64,000 nt of DNA from Candidatus Ozemibacter sibiricus (GTDB taxonomy: Bacteria > Muiribacteriota > Ozemobacteria > Ozemobacterales > Ozemobacteraceae), in NCBI GenBank assembly GCA_003327425.1, contig QOQW01000004.1:62001-126000 (forward strand), given 5' to 3'. A program made the position numbers and the translations under genes. Numbering within the stretch: the first letter of the stretch is position 1; each line of letters opens with the position of its first letter. The notes under the pieces are model-generated. The model made no database searches. It was given only the letters and a program-made list of their open reading frames with translations, and was not told the origin of the DNA. Below are positions 50,344-59,966 of this stretch, one piece after another.

Positions 50344-50703
50344 GACCGATCGCCGGGCTCGCTCCTCCTGGCTTCCCAAGCCTGAAGCCCCCCTCGGCTA
50401 TCGAGCGGGGAAACCAGCGCTGACGGCACATGCCGTTGGCGGGGGTGACGATCGTCTGGCGATGGTGGGTGCCCCCATGCTGGGTCGACCGGTCGTCAAC
50501 CGGCCTGGCCCCCCTCAGCCAACGCGAAGCAATTCCTGCACTGCTTTGGCATACCAGCCGGCTTCTGTCTCACAGTTCAAGAAATGAACCCGGCAAGCCA
50601 GCCGGCGGCGCCGTTCGTGGCTCTGGAAGCGTGAATGCTGGCTGAGGAGCGGCAGTTCGGGTACCGCCAACCAGCGGGGGTAGGGCCTGGCCCTCCCGCG
50701 GGG
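50344..50703. other. Intergenic region between convergent genes with a decayed repeat
   Basis: About 360 bases. At 50512-50545 a string (CCCCCTCAGCC followed by AACGCGAAGC) resembles the first palindrome of repeat copies A-C with several changes, so it may be a degenerate copy. No gene is supported. Confidence 0.4.
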
Positions 50704-51549
50704 TTATTTCCCCTTGGCCGCCGCTTTCTTGGCTGCAGGGGCGGAAGCGGACACCGAGGTCTTTTTCCCCGCCGCAGAAGGGGCAGGCGCGTTCGAGGCA
50801 GCGGCCGCCTTGCCCGACGATGATGTGGCGGACGTCTTCGGCGGAGCCTTCGCAGCGGGCCTGGCGGCGGGAGCGGAGGCCGCCGGGGAAGTCGGCGAGG
50901 CTGTCGGCGTTCCCGTCGCCTGCTTCTTCTTTTTGGGTTGATAGGGCGGCGTCGGGGGCGGCTGGTGAACTTTCGCTTTTTCCGGACGCCAGACGTGTTC
51001 CTGGGCGAACCGCACCAGCTCTTCATCGGAGATCTCTCCGAAGGTGCGATAACCCGCGGTCGGCTCGACCCGCTCAACGACCTTCGGCACCCCCGGAGCG
51101 GCCGGAACAGGGGGAGCCGGCAGAGCTGGTGAAGACTGGGGAGGCAAGGACAACGGGGCCGAAGCCGCCACCGCAGCAGGGACGGTCACCGCTGGTTTGG
51201 TCGGTGCCTCGCTCGGTTTTCCTGGGGGCATGGCCGCTGCAGAGGGAACAGAGGTCTTTTCGCTGGAGGGAGGAGCCGACTCGGGAGAGCGCCGGCGGTG
51301 GCCTTTCCGGGGCGGTTCGGGAGCGGGCGGGGTGACAGCGGGTGGAGGCCCCGGGGGTGGTGGCGGCACGGTCACCACCTCTTCCGGGGGTGGAATGACC
51401 TTGGGTGGGGCCTCCAGGAGGGGGGCTTCCGTTTTGCGGCGAAGTTGTTCAAGCAGCTGTTTGCCCGCCTCGGTCAGACCGAACAGGGGCTGACTGGTCA
51501 GAAGGACCAGACTGAGCAGCAAGAGGGATTTCGAAATCTGGTGAGGCAT
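50704..51549 (-). CDS. Exported proline/alanine-rich protein
   Basis: A 281-residue protein with a signal peptide (ISKSLLLLSLVLLTSQPLFG). Most of the mature chain is low-complexity Pro, Ala, Ser and Lys. One ordered island reads TAGYRTFGEISDEELVRFAQ followed by EHVWRPEKAKVH. The Ala/Lys-rich C-terminus (AAKKAAAKGK) resembles histone-like or cell-wall-associated tails. GGAGG precedes the ATG at 51549. It follows the RlpA-like gene by 59 bases on the same strand, so both likely form an operon concerned with the envelope. Function unknown. Confidence 0.6.
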   Translation of the reverse strand: MPHQISKSLLLLSLVLLTSQPLFGLTEAGKQLLEQLRRKTEAPLLEAPPKVIPPPEEVVTVPPPPPGPPPAVTPPAPEPPRKGHRRRSPESAPPSSEKTSVPSAAAMPPGKPSEAPTKPAVTVPAAVAASAPLSLPPQSSPALPAPPVPAAPGVPKVVERVEPTAGYRTFGEISDEELVRFAQEHVWRPEKAKVHQPPPTPPYQPKKKKQATGTPTASPTSPAASAPAARPAAKAPPKTSATSSSGKAAAASNAPAPSAAGKKTSVSASAPAAKKAAAKGK

Positions 51550-51608
51550 GCGGTGATTCCTCCGAAATGGCAAAAAGCCGGGTCGGCCAACCCGGACGTG
51601 GCGTTGCG

Positions 51609-52085
51609 TTAAGATTTGCGGGCGAACTGGGTGGGCGTGAGCCGGAAGATCTTCAAGACGATCCGGCCGATGCCTCCGATGCCGAGGGCCTTGGCCCCGT
51701 GGGCGTCCAGGTCGATGATGCGACCCGGGATGAATGGTCCGCGGTCGATCACCCGGCACAGGATCTTGCGCCCGTTGGCAGGATTGATGACTTTGATGAG
51801 CGTGCCGAACGGCAGCGTCCGATGGGCCGCGGGATAGATGACATCTTTGATCTTGAGCCCTTTGTGGATGATCGGTTCGGGCTTGATGGGACAGTCATAC
51901 CAGGAGGCGATCCCGAATTCGGCCAGGATCTGGATGTCGGCATTCAGCGCATACAGCGGGGAAATGCCACCCGTCGGCCGGATCCGGCGGGCGATCTCCT
52001 CCATGGGGAGGGGCCCTGCGAACGCTCCTGCTGCCAGACCCAGAACCAGGGACCATCCGAGGACAACCTTCGACCAACGCACCAT
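51609..52085 (-). CDS. RlpA-like double-psi beta-barrel protein
   Basis: A 158-residue exported protein with a signal peptide ([20 protein letters not shown]) and an RlpA-like domain: [48 protein letters not shown] and [18 protein letters not shown]. RlpA proteins are lytic transglycosylases acting on denuded peptidoglycan, or murein-binding. The lipobox of classic RlpA is not present, the SPOR domain is absent, and the protein is short. The ATG at 52085 has GAGGAGG upstream. It heads an operon with the Pro/Ala-rich gene. Confidence 0.8.
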   Translation of the reverse strand: MVRWSKVVLGWSLVLGLAAGAFAGPLPMEEIARRIRPTGGISPLYALNADIQILAEFGIASWYDCPIKPEPIIHKGLKIKDVIYPAAHRTLPFGTLIKVINPANGRKILCRVIDRGPFIPGRIIDLDAHGAKALGIGGIGRIVLKIFRLTPTQFARKS

Positions 52086-52207
52086 CAAACCTCCTCGCGA
52101 GATAGGAGTCGAACCAGGAAACCGGAGCTGGACCTTTCCGACCTGACCGGCCCGCGATGTCCTACGCCACGGGGTTGAAACGGTCGGCCGGGATTGGGAA
52201 CGTCTGC

Positions 52208-52236
52208 AGAATAGCATACCCCCCATTCCCTGTCGA
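52208..52236 (-). promoter_or_regulatory. Candidate promoter of the RlpA-like operon
   Basis: Minus strand TCGACA (52231-52236), 17-base spacer, TATTCT (52208-52213). The -35 box lies inside the structured element at 52222-52299. Confidence 0.5.
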
Positions 52237-52299
52237 GCCCAGGCTCGACTCTTTCACGCATCCCCGCCTGGCCATCTGGCCGTGGATGCAGGGAATGGG
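52222..52299. other. Candidate structured element (three-way junction)
   Basis: Outer arms CCCATTCCCTG (52222-52232) and CAGGGAATGGG (52289-52299) pair perfectly. They enclose hairpin 1, TCGAGC/GCTCGA (52233-52248), and hairpin 2, CATCC/GGATG with an inner GGCC/GGCC (52259-52288). It may be a small RNA element or a DNA palindrome at the RlpA promoter. Confidence 0.45.
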
Positions 52300-52503
52300 A
52301 TCGTCGGCCCCCCGCCCGGAGCCTTCTAGCAAAGAAATGGCAGGCAGACGAAGCCGTCACATCTGACGAGCCGCGATGACCTGGACGTGGCCCACGTTCA
52401 CGCTGGCCTGGGAGAAACGGGCCGAAAGGTTCAGCTCCGCTGGGCGGTGAAATCGATCATCACCATGGGCCACCGGGGGCCACACCCCCGTTGGCGAGCC
52501 CCT

Positions 52504-53160
52504 TCACTTCCGCGATTTGGGCAACCGGGGCTGGACGGCGGTGGCCGCCTTTCCTTCGGGGGTCAGAATTCCGTGCAAGACGAACTGGGTCAAGGCTTCG
52601 GCTTCGTCGACCAGCCCGGGGGGGCACCCGCGATGGATCCACCAGCCGATGGCCCCATGCATCGCCCCCAGGATCAGGAACAGCAGCTTTTCCGGATCCA
52701 TGGGATTGGCCACGCCGGCCTGCATCATCGCATGCAGCTCATCCTTGCGCCGCAGCGCGATTTCGAGATAGCGAGTCAGGAAATCCTTCCGCAAGCCCTG
52801 ACCCCACGGGGTGCTGGGCAGTCCCAGGAGGATCTTGCCGAAGAATGAGAAGATTTCGCGCTGGTCTTCGATCTGGCGCAGGTAGTTTTCGAAGATATAC
52901 CGGACCCGGGCGCCGGGATCGCCATCGATCACCGGTGGATAGGCCTTTCCCGCGTTCTGGATCTGCTCGATGCTATCGGCGAAGACCGCGACCAGCAGGT
53001 CTTCTTTATTGCCGAAATAGCGATAGATGATGCCCTTGCCGATGCGTGCCTGCTTGGCGATCTGATCGAGGGTCGTCTCCTGATAGCCCTGCTGCGCGAA
53101 AAGTTCCCGGCTGATGCGCAGAACCCGTTGTCGGCGTTCGATCTGTCGGGGAGTAGGCAT
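52504..53160 (-). CDS. TetR-family transcriptional regulator
   Basis: A 218-residue protein with an N-terminal TetR helix-turn-helix (RISRELFAQQGYQETTLDQI, then AKQARIGKGIIYRYFGNKED; recognition part about 28-48) and a long helical ligand-binding domain. The C-terminus adds a basic tail (AATAVQPRLPKSRK). Ligand and targets are unknown. A near-consensus promoter lies 44 bases upstream of its start, and an imperfect inverted repeat around it (GGATGTA and TACATCT, 53178-53215) might be an operator for self-repression. Its own neighbours, the exported proteins to either side, are possible targets. Confidence 0.85.
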   Translation of the reverse strand: MPTPRQIERRQRVLRISRELFAQQGYQETTLDQIAKQARIGKGIIYRYFGNKEDLLVAVFADSIEQIQNAGKAYPPVIDGDPGARVRYIFENYLRQIEDQREIFSFFGKILLGLPSTPWGQGLRKDFLTRYLEIALRRKDELHAMMQAGVANPMDPEKLLFLILGAMHGAIGWWIHRGCPPGLVDEAEALTQFVLHGILTPEGKAATAVQPRLPKSRK

Positions 53161-53203
53161 GGCTATCGACCTCCAGTCGGATGTAGGGAACCGTGAAAGC
53201 CAT

Positions 53204-53233
53204 TTTGTACATCTGACGACCGAACGATGTCAA
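53204..53233 (-). promoter_or_regulatory. Promoter of the TetR regulator gene
   Basis: Minus strand TTGACA (53228-53233), 18-base spacer, TACAAA (53204-53209). The perfect -35 box makes this one of the best promoters here. Confidence 0.65.
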
Positions 53234-53338
53234 GGAGCGCACGCCTGTTTCAGAGGTCGGACGAACCTTCAAACAACCTGGCAGCGGGCGATCAGGCCTG
53301 CCGGGAACTTCCGGTATGGTCTTCGTTGCCTTCCGGTC

Positions 53339-54781
53339 TCAGAAGAGTTGGCGCGGATGGCTGAAGCGGTAGGGCAGGTTGCGATGAAGCTTCCAGACGC
53401 CGCCCTCGCGACGCCAGTCGACGACGGCATGGATGGGCCCGGTCTCGACATCGATGCCGGGGGCCAGACGGAAGACCACCACCTGCGCCGAGCAGTGCAC
53501 CCGCGCATAGTTGTCATCGATGATGTCGATGAAGCGGATGGTGAACGAGGCGTTCTTCACATCGGCCGCATTGAAGCGCGCCCGTGCCGTGTTCAAGAGA
53601 TCGGCGTAGGTGCTGGTGACGTCCCAGTCATTGCCGAAATTGGGCGAGACGTATCGCTCGAGCACCGTCAGATCTTCACGGAAGATGGCGGTCTGCAGGT
53701 CGGCATGCGCGCGGGCGATCTCTCCCCAGCGGCTATCAGCCATGACCTGGGTCGGATGCCCTCGCCGATACGGCAGATTGCGCCGGATCTTCCAGAAGGT
53801 TCCTTCCCTCCGCCAGAACACATCGGAGGTATAGACTCCGGTCTGGTACGGCTGATCGGAGATGATGTGGCGGGAGGAGATATCGCCGGCGATCCTGACG
53901 CGGGCCTGTTCGCCGGGCAGGAACTCCATATCGATGATGGTGTAGGACGCGGCCGTGATGTCGTAGGCGGTGAAATAGTCATCCATGGCCTCGAGGAAGT
54001 CCTGCCAGCTCGAGGTGGAATCCCAGTCATTGGTGAATTCGGGGGAGATGTAGTAGGCCAGCAGATCGTGATTCTTCTTCAGCAGCGCATTTTCCAGGAC
54101 CGTCCAAGCTTCGCGCAAGGTCTCCTCGCGCGGCAGAATGCGATCGGCGAGGGCACGCGCCGGCGCCTCGACGGCGGGCAGGTCGAGGATGGTCTTCGGC
54201 ACGCTGCTTTTGGGGAGCTGCAAGGCCAGACGCAGGGCGGTGGTCAGGCTGGCGAGGGCCTCGGTGTATTCACGAGCCGCGATGTCCCAAGCCGTCAATT
54301 CGGTCTTGCGCTCCCGAGCCTTCTTCCAGATGAGAGCCCGGGCGGTGGAATCGAGAGAGAGGGTCAGGCGCGACACATCGGTCAGCCGCAGGTCGCGCGG
54401 GTACAGCCGCTTCAGCAGCACGACCTTGCCGGCGGTGGCCGACAGCACCAGATCTTCGGCGAAGGGCACATCGGACAGGGTGAAGGAACCATCCTTGGCG
54501 GCGCGGGTCGATTTGCCGCCGGCCTCGATCGTAAAGACCGAGAAATCGGTGATGGGCTGGATGGCCGCAGCGGGGTCGCGCAGACCGGCCAGCAGGTCGG
54601 ATTCGGCGACTTCGGGCAGCAGGAGGCGGCCAGCCAGGCGGTATTTTTCCCCGGGCGCCACTGGATTGAAGCGCAGGTCCCCTTCATTGACGCAACTGGT
54701 CGCCAGCACCAGCAGCACCAGGGCCGGGATCGCCAGCACCCGGGAACGCCCTCCCGAGTGGCCAGGGGCAGGGGCGGACAC
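53339..54781 (-). CDS. Lipoprotein with two NTF2/SnoaL-like repeats
   Basis: A 480-residue lipoprotein. Lipobox LATSC follows a hydrophobic stretch (VLAIPALVLLVLATSC). The first part (to about 130) is a beta-rich region with DGSFTLSDVPF, like carboxypeptidase-regulatory domains. Two similar modules follow: one with YYISPEFTNDWDSTSSWQDF to FWRREGTFWKIRRNLPYRRG, and the second with YVSPNFGNDWDVTSTYADLL to WRREGGVWKLHRNLPYRFSH. Such repeats look like NTF2/SnoaL-type domains. The GTG at 54781 with AGGAGG nine bases upstream fits best; a TTG at 54838 is possible. Single gene. Confidence 0.7.
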   Translation of the reverse strand: MSAPAPGHSGGRSRVLAIPALVLLVLATSCVNEGDLRFNPVAPGEKYRLAGRLLLPEVAESDLLAGLRDPAAAIQPITDFSVFTIEAGGKSTRAAKDGSFTLSDVPFAEDLVLSATAGKVVLLKRLYPRDLRLTDVSRLTLSLDSTARALIWKKARERKTELTAWDIAAREYTEALASLTTALRLALQLPKSSVPKTILDLPAVEAPARALADRILPREETLREAWTVLENALLKKNHDLLAYYISPEFTNDWDSTSSWQDFLEAMDDYFTAYDITAASYTIIDMEFLPGEQARVRIAGDISSRHIISDQPYQTGVYTSDVFWRREGTFWKIRRNLPYRRGHPTQVMADSRWGEIARAHADLQTAIFREDLTVLERYVSPNFGNDWDVTSTYADLLNTARARFNAADVKNASFTIRFIDIIDDNYARVHCSAQVVVFRLAPGIDVETGPIHAVVDWRREGGVWKLHRNLPYRFSHPRQLF

Positions 54782-54892
54782 GAACAACGGCCTCCTCTTG
54801 ATTCGTCTTCTCCTTATTCTTTCGTCCCAATCTCCCAAAGACCGAAGAGAGAGTCTTCACCTCGACTCGCCATGACATTGGGCAAGGCCGCC

Positions 54893-54921
54893 TTTTCACG
54901 CGCCCCCCGAGGGAGTAGAAT
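54893..54921 (+). promoter_or_regulatory. Promoter of the gene at 54939
   Basis: TTTTCA (54893-54898), 17-base spacer, TAGAAT (54916-54921), then GGGAGGACGAC before the ATG. Confidence 0.55.
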
Positions 54922-54938
54922 GTCGCCGGGAGGACGAC

Positions 54939-55859
54939 ATGCATTCCTTGCCAGACCTGGCCGGTATCCGACCTTCGTGGGCTGCCCCTGACCGAGCCCA
55001 GCGCTCGCTTCATCATCAGCGGGGAGCGCCCTTGTCCTGCTCGAAGCGCGGGCCGAACCCCTCAGGCGGCAGGCGAGGCCGCATGGCCTGGTCGGTCCTG
55101 TGGCTCCTGGTTTCCCTCGCTTCCGCCGCCAGCGGAACCAGCCTTCCCGACCTGGTCGAGATGCAGGAGCGTTTCGCCCAGCTCTACCAATGCCCCGCCG
55201 ACCGAGGGCTGGCCACCTTCTCGGCCACCATCGTCAGCGAGCAGATCACCTACCTGGCCGGCAGCCTCGGTCTGCCGGCTCCTGACCTGCGGTTGACCTT
55301 CGATGGCTTCAGCGGATTCGAGGTCGACTATGACCGCGAGGCGTTGCTCGCCCGCGAAAAAGGCTCTCTGCTGGCCGATGCCGCCGATGCGATCAAGAAT
55401 GCGGCGGAAGGCTTCTTTCAAGCCTATGAAAGCCTGGCCTTCCGCAACCTCTGCACGCACCTGCCCGCCACCCCCACCATCAGCCTGGCCGGGGAAAACG
55501 TCGTTCTGGCCTACCCTGATCGCACCCCCGGACAGACGGTCCACCTGACCTTCAGCCCCGAGTTCCGTCTTCTGGTCATGGAAGCCCGCGACGCCCCGAC
55601 CAACGCCGCCCACCGCATGATGCCTCGCTGGGTGATGGCCGACGGCCGGTTCGTGCTGGTGGCCGTCGAGGTCGAATTCATCCAGGACGGCGCCTCCGCC
55701 TTCCACAGTCTGTTCAAGGTCGAGAACCAATCCATCGACGGCATTTTCCTCCCCTCCCGCGTCACCATGCACGCGCGGGATGGCGGTCTGGCCTCCACGA
55801 AAAACGCGTTGATGGAATTCCAGGTGACCGGGTATGCTCTCGGTCGCTCCCGCCGCTGA
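54939..55859 (+). CDS. Exported hypothetical protein, possibly LolA-like
   Basis: A 306-residue protein from the ATG at 54939, which has a good ribosome site and promoter. However, a signal-like segment (RMAWSVLWLLVSLASAASG) begins only at residue 48, so the start at 55083 (MAWSVLWL) is an alternative. The mature part starts LPDLVEMQERFAQLYQCPAD and continues with beta strands such as VHLTFSPEFRLLVMEARDAP and VLVAVEVEFIQDGASAFHSL. The size and strand pattern recall LolA-like or DUF-type periplasmic proteins, but no motif fixes a family. It is followed by the AsmA-family gene after 87 bases. Confidence 0.55.
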   Translation: MHSLPDLAGIRPSWAAPDRAQRSLHHQRGAPLSCSKRGPNPSGGRRGRMAWSVLWLLVSLASAASGTSLPDLVEMQERFAQLYQCPADRGLATFSATIVSEQITYLAGSLGLPAPDLRLTFDGFSGFEVDYDREALLAREKGSLLADAADAIKNAAEGFFQAYESLAFRNLCTHLPATPTISLAGENVVLAYPDRTPGQTVHLTFSPEFRLLVMEARDAPTNAAHRMMPRWVMADGRFVLVAVEVEFIQDGASAFHSLFKVENQSIDGIFLPSRVTMHARDGGLASTKNALMEFQVTGYALGRSRR

Positions 55860-55946
55860 GGTCTGCGCCGCGGCTGCTCGGTCCGGTCACCGGTCGCGAC
55901 CGACCTCCGGATCCCGTTGTCCAGTCTCATGCCCAGGAGGAACCCC

Positions 55947-58900
55947 ATGGAACCCATGAACGACCCCACCACCCCTGCCTCGCCAGCCCCGACCGACGAG
56001 GGGACGGCGGCCGAGACCCCCAGGCGACGGCCGATCCTGCGGATCATCGGTTTTCTGCTGCTCGCCGGTCTGGTGACGACCGCGGCGGGGGGCTACTATC
56101 TCTACACGCGGTTCCTCGGCCTGGGCAGCCTCAAGGATGTCTTCGCCAGCAAGGCCGCCGCCTATCTCGGGCAGCCGGTCACGATCGAAGAGCTGGCTTT
56201 GCAGTTTCCGACCATCCGGCTGACCGGTCTCAAGATCGGCGACGAACAGGCCAGCCCTGGACTGCCCGTCGCCACCGTGGCCCTGGTCAGCGTCACCCCC
56301 GACTTCTGGGAGCTGGTGCGCGGGAATGTGCGCATCGAAGGGTTGACGGTCTCATCGGCCGCGCTGCGACTGACCCGCTCTTCCTCTGGCGACCTGGCAC
56401 TGCCCCCCGGCCTGGCGACCGTCGGCAGCTCGAGCCCGGCCGTACCCAGCGCTGACCCCGGCCTGGCCTTCGACCCGACGACGCTGCCGCTCGAACAGCT
56501 CGATCTCGACGGTCTGACGCTGACCTTCGACGACCAACCGGCCGGTCGGGTCTTGCGCGCCCGCCTGCCCAAGGGTTCGCTGGCCAAGAACCGCCTGCGC
56601 CAGGCCCTGACCTTCGCCGCCAGCCTCGCCGCCGAGCATCTCGTCGACCTCGAACTGTCAGGAACCATCCAGGCCGACGGCACGCTGGAAGCCACCGTCA
56701 AGTCCAGCCCCCTGGCCATCGCCGGCCTGCGCACCTGGGCTCCCGACCTGCCCCCCCTGCCCGCAGGCCTCGCTTCCCCGGCCGTGGAGGCGCAGCTGCA
56801 CCGCCTGCCCACCGGCGGCCTGCGCGTGGCGCGCCTGGTCCTGACCAGCCAACCTGGCCTCAAGCTCGAGGGCCAGATCGACCTGCCCACCTTGTCCCCG
56901 CTCACCGCTTCGGGCACCGTGACCGCCGCGCCCATGGCGGTCGGTCTGCTCCTGCCGCTCATCAAGCCCTACCTGCCCGATCTGGGCGGACTCGAGCTGC
57001 CGGCCGGCGAGATCGGCGGCGGCGCCCGGTTCACCCTGGCGGCCGAGGGGCCGCCCCAGGTGACCGCCTGGGTTCGTCCCAAGGGCCTGGTGGTCAAGCA
57101 TCCGGCCGCCCCCGGGCCGGTTTCGCTGGCAGAGGGCCAGGTGCAGTATGTCGACGGCACGGTCCAGTGGGAAGGTCTGCGCGCCGCGGTGTCGGCTCTG
57201 ACGATCGCCAGCCCCCGCGGCCGAGCGACGCTCGGTAGTGCCCCCACGCTCGAAGCCGACCTGAAAGCCTCCTTGCAAGCGGCACCTCTCTTCAAAGATC
57301 TCCAGGACAAGGTCCCGAAAGATCTGCGCCACCTCAGTCCGAGCGGCACCCTCGAGTTCGAGGGGAAGGCCCGCTGGGCCGCCGGGCGGCCCGTCCTCGA
57401 CGGCACGTTGCGCGTGACCGCGGCATCCTTCGTGCCGCAATCCGGCATGGCGCCTGTGGGGCTCGAGCAGGCGGTCCTGCGGGCCGAAGGTCTCGGCCCC
57501 GCCGCGGGGCGGCTGGTGGTCGCCACCTGCCGGGCTCGTCTGCTCGACACACCTGTCGATCTGAGCGGCGAGATCGCCAACGCCGCTGACCCCAAGCTGG
57601 CCTTGCAGGCGAGCGGGGTGGCCGACCTCGCTCGCCTGCAAGCCGCCCTGCCCATCGAGAACGAGGTGTTCAAGAAGAAATCCCGGCTGGCCGGCCGCGC
57701 CCAGGTGACCGCCACGATCGGCGGCACGCTGGGCCAGCCTGATCCCCAAGCGGTCCTCACTCTGAGCGGGGCGGAGTTCCACCTCGAAGAACGCCGAGTC
57801 CATCTCACCGGCCTGCAAGGCACAGCCCGCGGCAGTTTGCAGCGCCTGCACCTGGACAAGATCGCTGCCACGCTCGCCGGGGCGCGCATCCAGCTCGAGG
57901 GGACCCTCGACAATCTGCTCAAGCCGGTGATTTCCGGCAAAGCGACGATCGCCGGGCTCGACCTCGCCGAAGTGCGGGCGTTCCTGGCCCACAACTTCCC
58001 GACCTTCCCGGCCGACCTCGGGTTCGACGGCCGGGTCAACCTCGACCTCAAGCTCTCGGGACCGGCCGACACCCCGCGGCTCGACGGCACCGCCATCCTG
58101 GCGGGAGTCAACCTGCAGCATCCGGCCATGATGCGACCGTTGGTGCGTATCACCGGCCCGGTCGGCTTCGACAACACCGGCCTGCGGACCGAAGGCCTGC
58201 GAGCCGACTGGGGCAGCTCATCGCTGCTGCTGAAGGGGAAGATCGACTCCTGGGCCTCGTTCGGCCTCGATTTCCACTACGAGATCAAACCGCTCGATCT
58301 CACCGACCTGGGCCAGTTCTTCCTGTCAGGGACCAGCTATGGGCTGACCGGCAGCGGCGCGGCCCAGGGCCGCCTGACCGGCCCCATCGCCCGTTTCGTG
58401 CTGGCAGGCACGGCCAACGTCCCGGCCGGGATGATCGAAGCTGCCACCACCAAGGGCGCGGCCGGATTCAAATTTCCCTTCACCGATCTGACCGCGCCGT
58501 TCACCTTCACCGACAAAGTGCTCGACGTCAAGAATGCGCAGTTGAAGATGTTCGACGGCGGCCTGCAGGCCTCTGGCAAGGTCTGGGTCGGGGAAGAGGC
58601 CATTCGGTTCGCCTTCGACACCAAGGGCGCCGGGTTGCGCGCCGAAAGCTTCCTGGCGCTCAATTCCCGGTTCAAGAATGTCCTGACCGGACCGGTCGAC
58701 CTGACTTTCAACGCCCAGGGCAACTCGACCGGCTTGTCTTCTCTCGACGGCGGCTGGTCGGTCGGCATGAAGAGCGGGTCCTATCAGGCCCCCCCGGTGG
58801 CCGCCCAGATCTTCAACGCCCTCAATGCGCCGCAACTGGCCAGTGGCGCCATCAGCAACGTCGGGGGGCACTTCGTGTTCAAGGCCGGGCAGATGCATTC

Positions 58901-59540
58901 CGATGACCTGCTGTTCAAAAGCCCGGTCGGTCAGCTCACCTACAAGGGGACGGTCGGCCTCGACACCTCCCTCAACGGCACCGCGAATCTGTCGCTGCCC
59001 CGCTCCGTCTGCCAGGGCAGTCCGATTCTGGCGCAGCTGGTCGGCAACCGCCCGACCCTCGAACTGCCCGTCGGGGTCAGAGGGACTCTGGTGTCGCCCG
59101 CCATCGATCTGGCCCTCGACCGGCTGTTGAAGAAAGCGGTCGAGGAGCAAGCCAAGGCCAAGGCCCAGGACCTGCTGCTCAACGCCCTCGGCGGCGGCAA
59201 GGGCCCGCCGGCCGAAGTGGCCAGCGGCACGACGGGCAGTGCCACCGCTCCCGCCGGCACTGCCAAGGTCGATCCGAAACAGGCCCTGCAGAAAGAACTG
59301 GGCAAACTCCTGGGTCTTGAACCCAAGCAGCCCCCGCCGCCCCCTCCGGCGCCACATCCGGCACCGACGCCCTCGCCCACCCCGACCGCGCCCCCGACTC
59401 CCACCCCGGTGGCCAGCCCCACCCTTCCTGCCGGACCGGCCACCGCCACCGTACCGGCCCAGCCCAGGAATCCTGTCAAGAAGATCGAACAGGACCTGAA
59501 GAACGTCGGCAAGGATCTGAAGAAGATCTTCAAATGGTAG
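55947..59540 (+). CDS. AsmA-family (TamB/YhdP-like) envelope protein
   Basis: A very large, 1197-residue protein with one N-terminal membrane helix (IIGFLLLAGLVTTAAGGYYL, about 32-51) and a long repetitive beta-rich periplasmic chain of the AsmA/TamB/YhdP repeating beta-groove type. Typical units are LGQPVTIEELALQFPTIRLT, IRIEGLTVSSAALRLTRS-type strands and the closing AsmA_2-like part GVNLQHPAMMRPLVRITGPV. Such proteins carry phospholipids across the periplasm to the outer membrane. A Pro/Thr-rich linker and a basic amphipathic helix (VKKIEQDLKNVGKDLKKIFK) close the chain. AGGAGG precedes the ATG at 55947. Confidence 0.82.
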   Translation: MEPMNDPTTPASPAPTDEGTAAETPRRRPILRIIGFLLLAGLVTTAAGGYYLYTRFLGLGSLKDVFASKAAAYLGQPVTIEELALQFPTIRLTGLKIGDEQASPGLPVATVALVSVTPDFWELVRGNVRIEGLTVSSAALRLTRSSSGDLALPPGLATVGSSSPAVPSADPGLAFDPTTLPLEQLDLDGLTLTFDDQPAGRVLRARLPKGSLAKNRLRQALTFAASLAAEHLVDLELSGTIQADGTLEATVKSSPLAIAGLRTWAPDLPPLPAGLASPAVEAQLHRLPTGGLRVARLVLTSQPGLKLEGQIDLPTLSPLTASGTVTAAPMAVGLLLPLIKPYLPDLGGLELPAGEIGGGARFTLAAEGPPQVTAWVRPKGLVVKHPAAPGPVSLAEGQVQYVDGTVQWEGLRAAVSALTIASPRGRATLGSAPTLEADLKASLQAAPLFKDLQDKVPKDLRHLSPSGTLEFEGKARWAAGRPVLDGTLRVTAASFVPQSGMAPVGLEQAVLRAEGLGPAAGRLVVATCRARLLDTPVDLSGEIANAADPKLALQASGVADLARLQAALPIENEVFKKKSRLAGRAQVTATIGGTLGQPDPQAVLTLSGAEFHLEERRVHLTGLQGTARGSLQRLHLDKIAATLAGARIQLEGTLDNLLKPVISGKATIAGLDLAEVRAFLAHNFPTFPADLGFDGRVNLDLKLSGPADTPRLDGTAILAGVNLQHPAMMRPLVRITGPVGFDNTGLRTEGLRADWGSSSLLLKGKIDSWASFGLDFHYEIKPLDLTDLGQFFLSGTSYGLTGSGAAQGRLTGPIARFVLAGTANVPAGMIEAATTKGAAGFKFPFTDLTAPFTFTDKVLDVKNAQLKMFDGGLQASGKVWVGEEAIRFAFDTKGAGLRAESFLALNSRFKNVLTGPVDLTFNAQGNSTGLSSLDGGWSVGMKSGSYQAPPVAAQIFNALNAPQLASGAISNVGGHFVFKAGQMHSDDLLFKSPVGQLTYKGTVGLDTSLNGTANLSLPRSVCQGSPILAQLVGNRPTLELPVGVRGTLVSPAIDLALDRLLKKAVEEQAKAKAQDLLLNALGGGKGPPAEVASGTTGSATAPAGTAKVDPKQALQKELGKLLGLEPKQPPPPPPAPHPAPTPSPTPTAPPTPTPVASPTLPAGPATATVPAQPRNPVKKIEQDLKNVGKDLKKIFKW

Positions 59541-59548
59541 GGGGGCAG

Positions 59549-59577
59549 TGGAAATTTCCAGAAAGTTGGGGTAGAGT
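59549..59577 (+). promoter_or_regulatory. Promoter of the STAS gene
   Basis: TGGAAA (59549-59554), 17-base spacer, TAGAGT (59572-59577), 29 bases before the ATG at 59607. Confidence 0.4.
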
Positions 59578-59606
59578 GAAGCCATCTTCCGCACTGAGGA
59601 CGCGCG

Positions 59607-59966
59607 ATGCATACCAAAGACGCCTTTTCCATCAAAGTTGAAACCAAGGGCGAGGTCACCATCGTCCACATCAAAGGATCATTGATCGAAGAAGCCGGCA
59701 TCGCCCTGAGCACGGAAGTCACCAAGAAGATCGACGAGGGGTGCCGACGGTTCATCTTCGACTTCGGGCATTCCCTCACCATCAGCAGTCCAACGGTCGC
59801 CACCATTCTCGATCTGGCCGAACGGATCGTGGACGGCAAGGGCGGCAAGCTGATCGTCTCAAGCCTCACCGATCTCAACATGAAAGTGTTCGAGATGGTC
59901 GGCATCTTCCTGTATGCTGAAGCCTGCCCCACCGTCCAGGAGGCAGAAGTCCAGGTGATGCTCTGA
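59607..59966 (+). CDS. STAS-domain protein (anti-sigma factor antagonist type)
   Basis: A 119-residue single STAS domain. The strand/helix order fits SpoIIAA/RsbV: VTIVHIKGSLIEEAGIALST, KKIDEGCRRFIFDFGHSLTI, then SSPTVATILDLAERIVDG with Ser60-Ser61 at the position of the phosphorylated serine, and GKLIVSSLTDLNMKVFEMVG. Such proteins bind anti-sigma kinases and free a sigma factor under stress. No cognate kinase or phosphatase is within the window, so the target is unknown. Confidence 0.82.
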   Translation: MHTKDAFSIKVETKGEVTIVHIKGSLIEEAGIALSTEVTKKIDEGCRRFIFDFGHSLTISSPTVATILDLAERIVDGKGGKLIVSSLTDLNMKVFEMVGIFLYAEACPTVQEAEVQVML

